From Candidatus Azobacteroides sp. (GTDB lineage Bacteria; Bacteroidota; Bacteroidia; Bacteroidales; WRGA01): a stretch of DNA of 64,000 nucleotides. The translations under genes were made by a program, and so were the position numbers. Below are positions 1 through 9,060 of this stretch, piece after piece (position 1 is the first letter of the stretch; each line of letters begins with the position of its first letter). Below the pieces are notes generated by a model. It ran no database searches and had not been told where the DNA came from. It worked only from the letters and a program-made list of their open reading frames with translations. The stretch covers positions 34,607 through 98,606 of the forward strand of contig WRGA01000124.1 in the NCBI GenBank assembly GCA_009787405.1. The letters are read 5' to 3'.

Positions 1-2
1 GT

Positions 3-1211
3 ATCTCCATCATTGTCATTTATTTGGCGTTGGGGTTGATCATCACGGCGATATTCGGCGCAAGCGCTTTAAATGATTTATCGACTAATGCCGTTTTCAA
101 TTTGTTGTTTTTTGCCCTGCTGATTGTATTTGCCGTTTCGTTTTTCGGAGCGTTTGAGATCACGTTACCGTCGTCATGGACCAATAAAATGAATGATAAG
201 GCCGATAGTTCAATGGGTTTGTTGAGCATTTTTTTCATGGCATTTACGCTTGTCTTGGTGTCGTTTTCGTGTACAGGCCCCATCATCGGCACATTACTGG
301 TGCAGGCGGCATCCATGGGAGCAACCCTCGGGCCGGCAATCGGGATGTTTGGCTTTGCATTGGCTTTGGCCATTCCGTTCACGCTGTTTGCAATCTTCCC
401 GTCGTGGCTGAAAGAATTGCCCAAATCGGGAGGTTGGTTGAATTCGGTGAAAGTCGTTCTCGGATTTTTGGAACTGGCTCTTGCCCTGAAATTTCTCTCG
501 GTCGCCGATTTGGCTTATCATTGGAATATCCTCGACCGGGAAGTGTTTTTGTCTTTATGGATTGCTGTTTTTGCTTTGCTCGGATTTTATCTGCTGGGGA
601 AAATCAAATTCCCGCACGACGGTGAAGTCAAACACGTTTCCATTCCGCGTGTTTTTTTGGCATGGATCACTTTTGCATTTACGATCTATCTTATTCCCGG
701 GTTATGGGGAGCGCCGCTGAAATCGATCAGCGCTTTTTCGCCTCCGTTGTTTACGCAAGATTTTAATTTATACACCGGTCAGGTGCATGCGAAATTCAAT
801 GATTATGAAACGGGAATGGAATATGCGCGAAAAAACGGAAAGCCGGTGATCATCGATTTTTCGGGATATGGGTGTGTCAATTGCCGGAAAATGGAAGCCG
901 CTGTTTGGACTGATTCGAAAGTGAAGGATTTGCTGGAAAAAGATTATGTGTTGATCACTCTTTTTGTCGACGACAAAGCGTTGTTACCGGCTCCGATATC
1001 GGTTGACGACGACGGAAAGAACCGCACGCTCAAAACCGTCGGAGACAAATGGGGGTACCTGCAACGCCATAAATTCGGAGCCAATGCGCAACCTTTTTAT
1101 GTTTTGCTGAATAACGAAGGCAACCCGATCGCCAAATCGTACAGCTACGATGAAAATATCGAGAAATTTGTCACATATTTACAACACGGCTTGAAAGAAT
1201 ACAAAAACTGA
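3..1211 (+). CDS. DsbD-like thiol:disulfide interchange protein, 5'-truncated by the window edge
   Basis: Frame is open to the left edge. Multiple TM segments, then a C-terminal thioredoxin-like domain with IDFSGYGCVNCRKMEAAVW. Confidence 0.85.
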   Translation: MSIIVIYLALGLIITAIFGASALNDLSTNAVFNLLFFALLIVFAVSFFGAFEITLPSSWTNKMNDKADSSMGLLSIFFMAFTLVLVSFSCTGPIIGTLLVQAASMGATLGPAIGMFGFALALAIPFTLFAIFPSWLKELPKSGGWLNSVKVVLGFLELALALKFLSVADLAYHWNILDREVFLSLWIAVFALLGFYLLGKIKFPHDGEVKHVSIPRVFLAWITFAFTIYLIPGLWGAPLKSISAFSPPLFTQDFNLYTGQVHAKFNDYETGMEYARKNGKPVIIDFSGYGCVNCRKMEAAVWTDSKVKDLLEKDYVLITLFVDDKALLPAPISVDDDGKNRTLKTVGDKWGYLQRHKFGANAQPFYVLLNNEGNPIAKSYSYDENIEKFVTYLQHGLKEYKN

Positions 1212-1650
1212 TAAATACGTTGTTTCGGGATGATTAACAGACATTATATTGATTAAATGATAACTATACTGATTATCAATTTGTTTAATATCTAAAAATT
1301 GCTTATTCTATATAAACTCTAATATCTGCAATAAGCCCGCATTTAATGCCGAAACCACTGTATTTTATTGATTTTCAATACTCTTCCGATGACTCTGACA
1401 CCGCCTGCTGTCAAGCGTCAGCTCTATTATTTTCTCTTTAATTACTTGAGTATATGCATTATAGCGATATTCCCGTTGCAATGAGAGCATAATATTTCGG
1501 GGATATGTATCATTTGGTTTTTTTGAAAAAATAACACCTTTCAGTCAATTTAAGCACTACCTCGGAATCGATGCAAACTACAACCGGTTTTTAAAATAAT
1601 ATTTTTTACGCCGATTCTTCTCCTTTTTAACAATTCTTAAACAAATTTAT

Positions 1651-1682
1651 TTTGATAAACCAAGGAGTTCTCACTACTTTTG
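1651..1682 (+). promoter_or_regulatory. Bacteroidetes-type promoter (TTTG-N20-TACTTTTG)
   Basis: TTTG at 1651-1654 and TACTTTTG at 1675-1682 fit TTTG-N19-21-TAnnTTTG. Lies upstream of small-RNA-like copy 1. Confidence 0.65.
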
Positions 1683-1688
1683 CCTCGT

Positions 1689-1758
1689 AATTTTTTCATA
1701 GTATTAGATTTAAGGTTAATAACTAAAGATTGGTTGTCGGGATGACAACCTTTTTTTT
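1689..1758 (+). ncRNA. Small-RNA-like unit, copy 1
   Basis: CATAGTATTAGATTTAAGGTTAATAACTAAAGATTGGTTGTCGGGATGACAACCTTTTTTTT. Body shared with copies 2 and 3; ends in hairpin GGTTGTC-GGGAT-GACAACC plus T8. Confidence 0.6.
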
Positions 1759-1866
1759 GCCCGTTTTTCATACAATCTGACTCCTATCCTTATTCTCTTC
1801 TTTTTCAGACTGTACCTTATTGATAAAACCTTTGTACAAAATAAGAGAATATGGATGTCGTAAAAC

Positions 1867-1931
1867 CGTTTTATATTTTAAACGCCAAGGCACAAAGACG
1901 GAAAGACGCGAAGTTTAAATTCTTTGTGGCT
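1867..1931 (-). repeat. Dispersed 'CGCAAAGACG' repeat, truncated copy
   Basis: TTATATTTTAAACGCCAAGGCACAAAGACGGAAAGACGCGAAGTTTAAATTCTTTGTGG, closely related to 22903-23020. Confidence 0.7.
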
Positions 1932-2215
1932 TTCTATCGGACAACATGTCCTTTCGAATGAATAGTGACGGACAACATGTCCGCCACGGCGGGGAAAATA
2001 GGAGTTGTCTATATCCGTTTAACGATGCATTTTCATCAAATACAGCATGAAAGTGCCGGCAAAAGAATAAACTATCTGCCAATATTTTTACATAAAAAAA
2101 GGAAAAATACGTCATAATCGCCCTATTTGAGGCAAAATCAATAAACTTCCCATTAATAGTCAAACAGTATTTAACTTAAAGTACTATATTCATTAACAAT
2201 TTTTAAGGCAATTTT

Positions 2216-2248
2216 TTTGGAAATACATTCAAATCATGCATACATTTG
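2216..2248 (+). promoter_or_regulatory. Bacteroidetes-type promoter (TTTG-N21-TACATTTG)
   Basis: TTTG at 2216-2219 and TACATTTG at 2241-2248, upstream of small-RNA-like copy 2. Confidence 0.65.
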
Positions 2249-2254
2249 CACTGT

Positions 2255-2321
2255 GTTTTTCATGGTATTAGATTTAAGGTTAACAAAAGAAGATTGGTTG
2301 TCGGGATGACAACCTTTTTTT
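2255..2321 (+). ncRNA. Small-RNA-like unit, copy 2
   Basis: CATGGTATTAGATTTAAGGTTAACAAAAGAAGATTGGTTGTCGGGATGACAACCTTTTTTT, with the same terminator as copy 1. Confidence 0.62.
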
Positions 2322-2412
2322 ATTTATACCGGTTCCGTCATGCTTACTTATTAACAATTATTAGAGTAAAAAATTTTGAAATTCAGACCATCCGGACTTA
2401 CCTTTACAGCGT

Positions 2413-2585
2413 GATTTTTCATGGTATTAGATTTAAGGAATTATCACAAAATAAATAGAACACCTAAAACAGCTAATTACCTGTAAATGTGTAATTTAAT
2501 TTATATAAGTGTTACATTTATTTATTGACAATTCTTAAGGTTAACAAAAAGAAAGATTGGTTGTCGGGATGACAACCTTTTTTTT
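2413..2585 (+). ncRNA. Small-RNA-like unit, copy 3, interrupted by an insertion
   Basis: 5' half (TTTTTCATGGTATTAGATTTAAGG, to 2438) and 3' half (TTAAGGTTAACAAAAAGAAAGATTGGTTGTCGGGATGACAACCTTTTTTTT, from 2535) are separated by ~97 bp. Confidence 0.6.
2438..2534. mobile_element. MITE-like ~97-bp insertion with imperfect TIRs and a 5-bp direct duplication (TTAAG)
   Basis: Left end GAATTATCACAAAATAAATAGAACACC. Reverse complement of right end GAATTGTCAATAAATAAATGTAACACT. TTAAG at 2433-2437 and 2535-2539. Confidence 0.65.
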
Positions 2586-2745
2586 GCCCCTACCCTACTC
2601 GATCCGGTTAATTCAACCGTTAATATTTATAGAGAAATCACAAATTATCCTATCTTTGTATTTTAATTTCAGGCGGATAAATTACCAAACCACATTCACA
2701 AAATCATTAACCCGGGATCAACAAACACGAACATCATATTGTATT

Positions 2746-4818
2746 ATGGCTAAAATAATGATAAATGATCAATTGATCAACCCCCAAAGCATAGTGGTGG
2801 TCGGAGCTTCAAATGATATTCACAAACCGGGCGGAAAAATCGTGAAAAATCTGCTCGACGGAAAATACGAAGGCCGGTTATATGCCGTCAATTATAAAGA
2901 AACCGAAATCCAAGGCATCCGATCCTACCCGAACATCCATGATATTCCCGACACAGATCTGGCAATTTTAGCTATTCCGGCAGCATCCTGCCCGGAAGTG
3001 ACCGCCGTTTTGGTCAACCGGAAAAACGTCAAAGCCCTTATCATCATATCTGCCGGATTCGGGGAAGAAACTCCCGAAGGCGCCAAACTGGAAGAACAAA
3101 TCCTGAATACCGTCAACCATGCCGGCGCGGCGTTAATCGGCCCCAATTGCATCGGATTGATTACGCCATACCATCACAGTGTATTTTCCCGTCCGATTCC
3201 CGATTTGCACCCTCAAGGCGTGGATTTGATTTCCAGTTCGGGGGGGACGGCTCTTTTCATCATGGAATCGGCCATGAACAAAGGACTTCGCTTCGCATCG
3301 GTATGGTCGGTCGGTAACGCGAAACAAATCGGTGTGGAAGAAGTGCTGGAATATATGGATATTCATTTCGACATCGAAAAGGATTCCAAACTGAAAATGC
3401 TTTACATCGAAAGCATCAAAAATCCCGACAAACTTTTAAAACACGCCTCTTCTCTCATCAAAAAAGGATGTAAAATAGCCGGAATCAAAGCCGGATCAAC
3501 CACATCGGGACAACGAGCGGCGACATCGCATACAGGAGCAATCGCCAATTCCGACTCGGCAGTGGAAGCTTTATTCAGAAAAGCCGGAATCGTTCGTTGT
3601 TACAGTCGCGAAGAATTAACCACGATCGCTTGTGTTTTCACATTGAAAAAATTGACGGGAAAAAACATCGGAATCGTCACCCATGCCGGAGGACCTGCGG
3701 TATTGCTCGCCGACGCCTTGTCGAAAGGAGGATTGAATGTTCCCTTTCTCTCCGGCCTGGTCGCCGACGAACTGAAAAGCAAACTTTTTCCCGGAGCAGC
3801 CGTCGGCAATCCCATCGATATTATCGGAACAGGCACCCCGGAGCATTTGGGAATTGCCATCGATTATTGCGAAAAACGATTCGATAACATTGATGAAATC
3901 ATCGTTATTTTCGGAACACCGGGATTGGTAAAAGTATATGAGGCTTACCGTGTGTTAGACGAAAAAATGAATACTTCGACCAAGCCGATCTTTCCGGTTC
4001 TGCCCTCTGTCACCACAGCAGAAGGAGAAGTAAAAGATTTCATTAAAAAGGGGCATGTCAATTTTTCCGATGAAGTACTTTTGGGAACGGCCATAACGAG
4101 AATTATGCAAACCGCCGGGCCTACGGTCGGAGAAATCGAACTGGACGGTGTGAATATTCCCGAAATCAGACGCATCATCGACTCCATCAATCAACCGGGT
4201 TATATTCCTCCGGCACTCACTCAACAATTGTTAAAATCGGCGGGCATCCCGCTTGTCAAAGAATTTGTCTCTTCCGACAAAAAAGAAATCATTGATTTCT
4301 CCAAAGAAATCGGATTTCCGGTAGTGATCAAAGCCGTAGGCCCCGTTCACAAATCGGATGTCGGGGGCGTTGTTTTGGACATCAAATCGAGCCGCCATTT
4401 AGAATTTGAGTTCGAACGAATAATGAATATTCCCGAAGCGACGGCCGTACTGATCCAACCGATGTTATCGGGAAGAGAACTTTTCATCGGGGCAAAATAT
4501 GAAAATAAATTCGGTCATATCGTACTTTGCGGATTAGGCGGAATTTTCGTCGAAGTGCTGAAAGACATTGCCTACGGATTGGCGCCGTTGAGCTATTCTG
4601 AAGCTTTTTCGATGATCCGGTCGTTGAAATCATACAAAATCATCAAAGGAACCCGCGGACAAAAAGGAATCGACGAAAACGAGTTTGCCGAAATCATTGT
4701 CCGACTATCGACATTGCTGCGTTTCGCAACCGAAATCAAAGAAATCGACATCAATCCGCTTTTGGCAACTCCGACCGGGATTATTGCCGTAGACGCACGA
4801 ATAAGAATAGAAGAATAA
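2746..4818 (+). CDS. ADP-forming acetate/acyl-CoA synthetase, fused alpha-beta (CoA-binding, ligase-CoA, ATP-grasp)
   Basis: MAKIMINDQLINPQSIVVVGASNDIHKPGGKIVKNL..., SSSGGTALFIMESA, TSHTGAIANSD, C-terminal ATP-grasp GFPVVIKAVGPVHKSDVGGV. ATG at 2746 preferred over the ORF-track start at 2557, which lies in the upstream terminator. Confidence 0.88.
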   Translation: MAKIMINDQLINPQSIVVVGASNDIHKPGGKIVKNLLDGKYEGRLYAVNYKETEIQGIRSYPNIHDIPDTDLAILAIPAASCPEVTAVLVNRKNVKALIIISAGFGEETPEGAKLEEQILNTVNHAGAALIGPNCIGLITPYHHSVFSRPIPDLHPQGVDLISSSGGTALFIMESAMNKGLRFASVWSVGNAKQIGVEEVLEYMDIHFDIEKDSKLKMLYIESIKNPDKLLKHASSLIKKGCKIAGIKAGSTTSGQRAATSHTGAIANSDSAVEALFRKAGIVRCYSREELTTIACVFTLKKLTGKNIGIVTHAGGPAVLLADALSKGGLNVPFLSGLVADELKSKLFPGAAVGNPIDIIGTGTPEHLGIAIDYCEKRFDNIDEIIVIFGTPGLVKVYEAYRVLDEKMNTSTKPIFPVLPSVTTAEGEVKDFIKKGHVNFSDEVLLGTAITRIMQTAGPTVGEIELDGVNIPEIRRIIDSINQPGYIPPALTQQLLKSAGIPLVKEFVSSDKKEIIDFSKEIGFPVVIKAVGPVHKSDVGGVVLDIKSSRHLEFEFERIMNIPEATAVLIQPMLSGRELFIGAKYENKFGHIVLCGLGGIFVEVLKDIAYGLAPLSYSEAFSMIRSLKSYKIIKGTRGQKGIDENEFAEIIVRLSTLLRFATEIKEIDINPLLATPTGIIAVDARIRIEE

Positions 4819-4824
4819 AAACGA

Positions 4825-6117
4825 ATGAAAAGAACTTTTGCACTGCTTTTATCGATCACCGGTTTTACCGGTTTACATGCTCAACAAAAATTGTCGCAGC
4901 CGGTTAATCCCGACAGCCTGTTCTTCGACAAAAAAGAATACTATCTCCGGTTTTATTATGATACATTAAAATACAACCCGTTGTTCATGCCGTTGGTTTT
5001 TGACGGAAAATGGCTTCCGGATACGCTTTCTTTGGCCCAAAAACCGAAAGCCGCAGCAATACTGCCTGTTCCGGAAACTTCTTTCCGTTCGCTATATACC
5101 GACAGCTCCGACCGAAAATCACAAGACTTCCGGAATTTTATACATCAATCCGCCAAAAATTATATGTATGCCAAATATCCGCAATCTGTCAAATACAACC
5201 GGTCGATGTTGCCGGAAAAAGTTCCGGAACAAAAGAAAATAAAACCGAATACGCTGAAAGATCTTTTCACGCCCGAACCGGATGTCAGACTCAGTGTCGA
5301 TAATATACAAAGAGCCGTTCCCAAAGAAGTATTTTGGTGGAAAACCATCAACAGTACCCTCAATTTCACTCAAAATTATATTTCACCGAATTGGTACAAA
5401 GGAGGAGAAAGCAACAACTCGCTGCTGAATATTCAAAACATAAAATTCGGGTATAATGACAAGAAAAAGATTCAATTTGAAACCGAAATCGAATGCAAAT
5501 TCAGTTTTTACAGTTCTCCGAACGACACCATCCGGTCACTCCGGGTAAGCGATGATGCGACTTTCCTGAAAAGCAAGCTCGGATATAAAGCCGTCGAAAA
5601 CTTCTATTATACTTTCTCGACGGAGTTCAGAACCCAATTATTCAACAACTACAAAGCAAACAGTAGAGAAAGAATCTCGTCCATATTATCGCCCGCAAAC
5701 TTGTATGTCAGCCTCGGAATGGATTATAAGGTAAAAAGCAAAAAAGTAACCCTGTCAGTCATTTTGTCTCCCATATCCTATCGCCTGATACATGTAAAAG
5801 ACCCGGAGGTAAATCCCGTTAATTTCGGAGTAGATGCGGGAAAAACCACAAAAAGCACATTCGGTTCGATGTTGACTTCCGACATGACATGGAGTTTCAA
5901 CAAACAGATTAATTGGGTATCCCGATTGTATTATTATACGACCTATAACAAGGTGGAGGCTGAATGGGAAAACACATTCAATTTTATTTTGAACCGGTAT
6001 CTGGCCACCAAATTCATTGTTCACAGCCGATTCGACGACAGTGTTTCCCGGAATAACGATTTAGGCTATTATCAATTAAGAGAATTGTTAAGCTTCGGAC
6101 TTTCATACAAATGGTAA
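4825..6117 (+). CDS. DUF3078-type outer-membrane-associated protein
   Basis: Signal peptide MKRTFALLLSITGFTGLHAQ. Body contains NFTQNYISPNWYKGGESNNSLLNIQN, typical of DUF3078. Confidence 0.75.
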   Translation: MKRTFALLLSITGFTGLHAQQKLSQPVNPDSLFFDKKEYYLRFYYDTLKYNPLFMPLVFDGKWLPDTLSLAQKPKAAAILPVPETSFRSLYTDSSDRKSQDFRNFIHQSAKNYMYAKYPQSVKYNRSMLPEKVPEQKKIKPNTLKDLFTPEPDVRLSVDNIQRAVPKEVFWWKTINSTLNFTQNYISPNWYKGGESNNSLLNIQNIKFGYNDKKKIQFETEIECKFSFYSSPNDTIRSLRVSDDATFLKSKLGYKAVENFYYTFSTEFRTQLFNNYKANSRERISSILSPANLYVSLGMDYKVKSKKVTLSVILSPISYRLIHVKDPEVNPVNFGVDAGKTTKSTFGSMLTSDMTWSFNKQINWVSRLYYYTTYNKVEAEWENTFNFILNRYLATKFIVHSRFDDSVSRNNDLGYYQLRELLSFGLSYKW

Positions 6118-6157
6118 TTATGCATCACTTGATTTCACACTAAAAATCTTACATAAA

Positions 6158-7345
6158 ATGAATGCTGAAAATAAAATCAAACAAGAAGTCGAAACGATTT
6201 ATCCTGAAATAATAGAAATCTACCGGCATCTTCATCAATATCCGGAACTATCTTATCACGAAAAAAAAACATCCGGGTTCATCCGTGACTTTTTAGACAA
6301 TGAAAACATTCCTTATCGTTCTGATATAGGAGGTTACGGTATTCTGGCACGAATCGAAGGGAAAAACCCTTCTTCCGGAACAATCGCATTGCGGGCGGAT
6401 ATGGATGCTTTACCCATTGGGGAAGAAAACGACATCCCGTACAAATCACAAAATGAGGGCATCATGCATGCCTGCGGACACGACACGCATATAGCATCTT
6501 TACTGGGAACGGCAAAGATTCTCAAGAATATGCGGGATGAATTTTCGGGAACGATCCTGTTGATTTTCCAACCGGGAGAAGAACAACATCCGGGTGGAGC
6601 CCTCCTGATGCTTGAAGACCATATTTTTGAAGGATGCGAACCGGAATTGATCATTGCACAACATTCGTTTATGGACTTGCCTTGCGGAACGGTCGGATTT
6701 AGATCGGGAACGGTTATGGCTTCGGCAGACGAAGTTCATCTGGTCATGAAAGGAAAAGGAGGACATGCCGCCATGCCTCATCTACTGAACGACACCGTGT
6801 TGGCAGCGTCGCAATTGATCGTATCCATGCAACAAGTTGTCAGCCGGAGATCCAATCCGTTTAAACCCATGGTGCTTTCTTTCGGAAAATTCATTGCTGC
6901 CGGAGCCACCAACATCATCCCGAACGAGGTATATATTTCCGGCACGCTCCGATGCATGGATGAAGAAGAAAGGGCGAAAGCCAAAGAAAGCATTTTAGAA
7001 ACGGCAGCCGGTACGGCAAAAGCATACGGTTGTGTTTGCGATATCGAAATAAAACACGGCTATCCTACAGTTGTCAACCATCCGGAAATAACGGAAAAAG
7101 CCGCCCGATTTGCAGAAGAATTTTTGGGAAAAGAAAAAGTTGTCGAATATCCGGTAAGGATGACCAGTGAAGATTTCGGATTTTTCTCGCAAAAATATCC
7201 GTCTGTTTTTTATCGTTTCGGAGTAAGGGGAAAAAACAATCTTTCCAACGGAAGCTTACACACCCCGACCTTTTTAATTGACGAAGAAGCTTTAAAAACA
7301 AGCGTAGGAACATTAGCTTACATCGCCGTACAATTTTCGGCTTAA
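6158..7345 (+). CDS. M20 family amidohydrolase/peptidase
   Basis: RADMDALPIGEENDIPYKSQNEGIMHACGHDTHIASLLGTA, FQPGEEQHPGG, MTSEDFGFF. Confidence 0.9.
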   Translation: MNAENKIKQEVETIYPEIIEIYRHLHQYPELSYHEKKTSGFIRDFLDNENIPYRSDIGGYGILARIEGKNPSSGTIALRADMDALPIGEENDIPYKSQNEGIMHACGHDTHIASLLGTAKILKNMRDEFSGTILLIFQPGEEQHPGGALLMLEDHIFEGCEPELIIAQHSFMDLPCGTVGFRSGTVMASADEVHLVMKGKGGHAAMPHLLNDTVLAASQLIVSMQQVVSRRSNPFKPMVLSFGKFIAAGATNIIPNEVYISGTLRCMDEEERAKAKESILETAAGTAKAYGCVCDIEIKHGYPTVVNHPEITEKAARFAEEFLGKEKVVEYPVRMTSEDFGFFSQKYPSVFYRFGVRGKNNLSNGSLHTPTFLIDEEALKTSVGTLAYIAVQFSA

Positions 7346-7381
7346 ACCGCTCAAAATAAACCGGCGTTCAACAAATGTGAA

Positions 7382-7442
7382 AGTTAAAAATTAAAAGTCG
7401 GGAATCGGTATGAGCATATTCCTTGACTTTTAATTTTTAACT
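7382..7442. terminator. Inverted repeat / probable bidirectional terminator between convergent genes
   Basis: AGTTAAAAATTAAAAGTC (7382-7399) and GACTTTTAATTTTTAACT (7425-7442) are perfect 18-bp complements. Confidence 0.55.
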
Positions 7443-7456
7443 CTTCCTCCTATCGA

Positions 7457-7678
7457 TTAATATTCTTCCTCGTTGAAAAAGAAATCTTCTTTACTGGGAT
7501 AATCCGGCCAAATATCTTCCATGCATTCATAAACCTCTCCCTCATCTTCCATTTCCTGCAAATTTTCTATCACTTCAAGTGGAGCTCCCGAACGAATAGC
7601 ATAATCAATTAACTCATCTTTTGTTGCAGGCCAAGGAGCATCTTCCAATTTAGACGCCAATTCCAATGTCCAATACAT
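7457..7678 (-). CDS. DUF2795 domain protein
   Basis: MYWTLELASKLEDAPWPATKDELIDYAIRSGAPLEVIENLQEMEDEGEVYECMEDIWPDYPSKEDFFFNEEEY. Confidence 0.8.
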   Translation of the reverse strand: MYWTLELASKLEDAPWPATKDELIDYAIRSGAPLEVIENLQEMEDEGEVYECMEDIWPDYPSKEDFFFNEEEY

Positions 7679-7755
7679 AATAAGTTCCTCAAATTTTAAA
7701 TGGTTGTTTTACAGTATGTTTTTCAAAAAGGAGTGCAAAAATAAAATAAAAATAT

Positions 7756-8313
7756 TTACTTACAAACCTTCTGCCAAAATATTTCATCTACCGAATGATC
7801 TTGGTTCTCTTTTCTTGCCAAAATATAAAAATAATCCGACAGTCGGTTAATAAAAACAAAAGGATTTTCATCCTGCAATGAAAAATGCTCCGACAATGAG
7901 GTCATGCAACGTTCGGCCCTGCGACAAACCGACCGGCAAACATGAGACAATGCGGCTGACTTAGTTCCGCCCGGAAGAATAAAATCATTCACCGGGGGTA
8001 ATTCTTCATCCATCCGATCAATTTGCTGCTCGATTAAAGCAATGTCATTTCCCCAAATACGACTTTCGGGAAGCACATCCGTCCTTTCGGTATCTGTAGC
8101 CAAATAAGAACCGATTACAAACAGTTTTTGCTGGATAAAATCCAAAAAACCGGAGGTTTCTTTTTCTTCAATTTCGGTTTTCAACAATCCGATGAATCCG
8201 CTCAATTCATCAATTGTGCCGTAAGCATCCAATCGGATATGATTTTTTGCGACCCGGGTACCTCCGATCAAACCGGTTGTTCCTTTATCCCCTGTTTTGG
8301 TGTAGATTTTCAT
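7756..8313 (-). CDS. Cob(I)yrinic acid a,c-diamide adenosyltransferase (PduO type)
   Basis: MKIYTKTGDKGTTGLIGGTRVAKNHIRLDAYGTIDELSGFIGLLKTE; FILPGGTKSAALSHVCRSVCRRAERCM. Confidence 0.9.
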   Translation of the reverse strand: MKIYTKTGDKGTTGLIGGTRVAKNHIRLDAYGTIDELSGFIGLLKTEIEEKETSGFLDFIQQKLFVIGSYLATDTERTDVLPESRIWGNDIALIEQQIDRMDEELPPVNDFILPGGTKSAALSHVCRSVCRRAERCMTSLSEHFSLQDENPFVFINRLSDYFYILARKENQDHSVDEIFWQKVCK

Positions 8314-8330
8314 AGAATAATATTTTAAAA

Positions 8331-9053
8331 TTAAAAATAAAGCCGATAATTTTCCTTATTCAATTTTGAAGAAAAAAAAGCAATACCGAATTGTTTCAAA
8401 TCCAACGTTACTGAAACTCCGGGATAATCACATATTTTCTTCCAGTATAAATTCAATGCCCGGGACGAAGAAATATCTTCGACAATAAGCAATGAGTCAT
8501 TGTGTAATTTTGGCGAGACCATAGAAAAAAAATCATCAACGGACATATCCCCATTCCCTGAAAGATATAAAATATCAACAGATGCAATACCGGATAAGAA
8601 TTGTTCTGCGTCAACAACAGAATCAACAGTTTTTAATCCGGATAATTTAACGGAAAGAATTTCCGCTGTACTTTCAACCGCAGGAATAAGATCGAAAGAT
8701 AAATTTATAATATAAACCGATGCGTTAGCATTTGGAGTGGTCAAATAAATGGACGGCAAAGCGGAAGAATTTCCGATTTCAAGAATAACAGATGATTTGA
8801 CATAATTTGCAATTCTAAACAGTAGCCGGTAATATTTCCGAGACTTTATTCGAAGTGGATAATGCTGTCTTTTTAAAGTCCGTCTTATGTTGTCTAATTT
8901 TTGAAAAGAATAATATGCAGAATTACAATTCAAAACTTTTGTGATAAAATTAAACACAAAAGGAGAATGAACCCCAAATCCTTTTTTTGTTTTCAATCGA
9001 AAAAGGGGGTCTAAAAAAATGAAGGGCTTTTTTTTCTGCATAACAGAAATCAT
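8331..9053 (-). CDS. Class I SAM-dependent methyltransferase-like protein (Bacteroidetes type)
   Basis: RLKTKKGFGVHSPFVFNFITKV; VILEIGNSSALPSIYLTTPNANASVYIINL. Confidence 0.6.
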   Translation of the reverse strand: MISVMQKKKPFIFLDPLFRLKTKKGFGVHSPFVFNFITKVLNCNSAYYSFQKLDNIRRTLKRQHYPLRIKSRKYYRLLFRIANYVKSSVILEIGNSSALPSIYLTTPNANASVYIINLSFDLIPAVESTAEILSVKLSGLKTVDSVVDAEQFLSGIASVDILYLSGNGDMSVDDFFSMVSPKLHNDSLLIVEDISSSRALNLYWKKICDYPGVSVTLDLKQFGIAFFSSKLNKENYRLYF

Positions 9054-9060
9054 AAAAGCA

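Noticed and set aside
269-625. Numerous antisense and shifted-frame ORFs listed in the track within conserved genes (e.g. 269-625, 24239-24442, 25011-25325, 54279-54827, 58320-58613)
   Set aside because: They overlap strongly conserved genes in other frames and have compositionally implausible translations.
2246-2458. 70-aa ORF MHCVFHGIRFKVNKRRLVVG...
   Set aside because: It spans the promoter, terminator and repeated body of small-RNA copies, and the repeated FHGIRFK is just the repeated DNA read in another frame.
2557-2745. N-terminal extension of the acyl-CoA synthetase ORF (MVVGMTTFFLPLPYS...)
   Set aside because: It runs through the terminator of small-RNA copy 3 and a non-coding leader. 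The conserved protein begins at MAKIMINDQ (2746).
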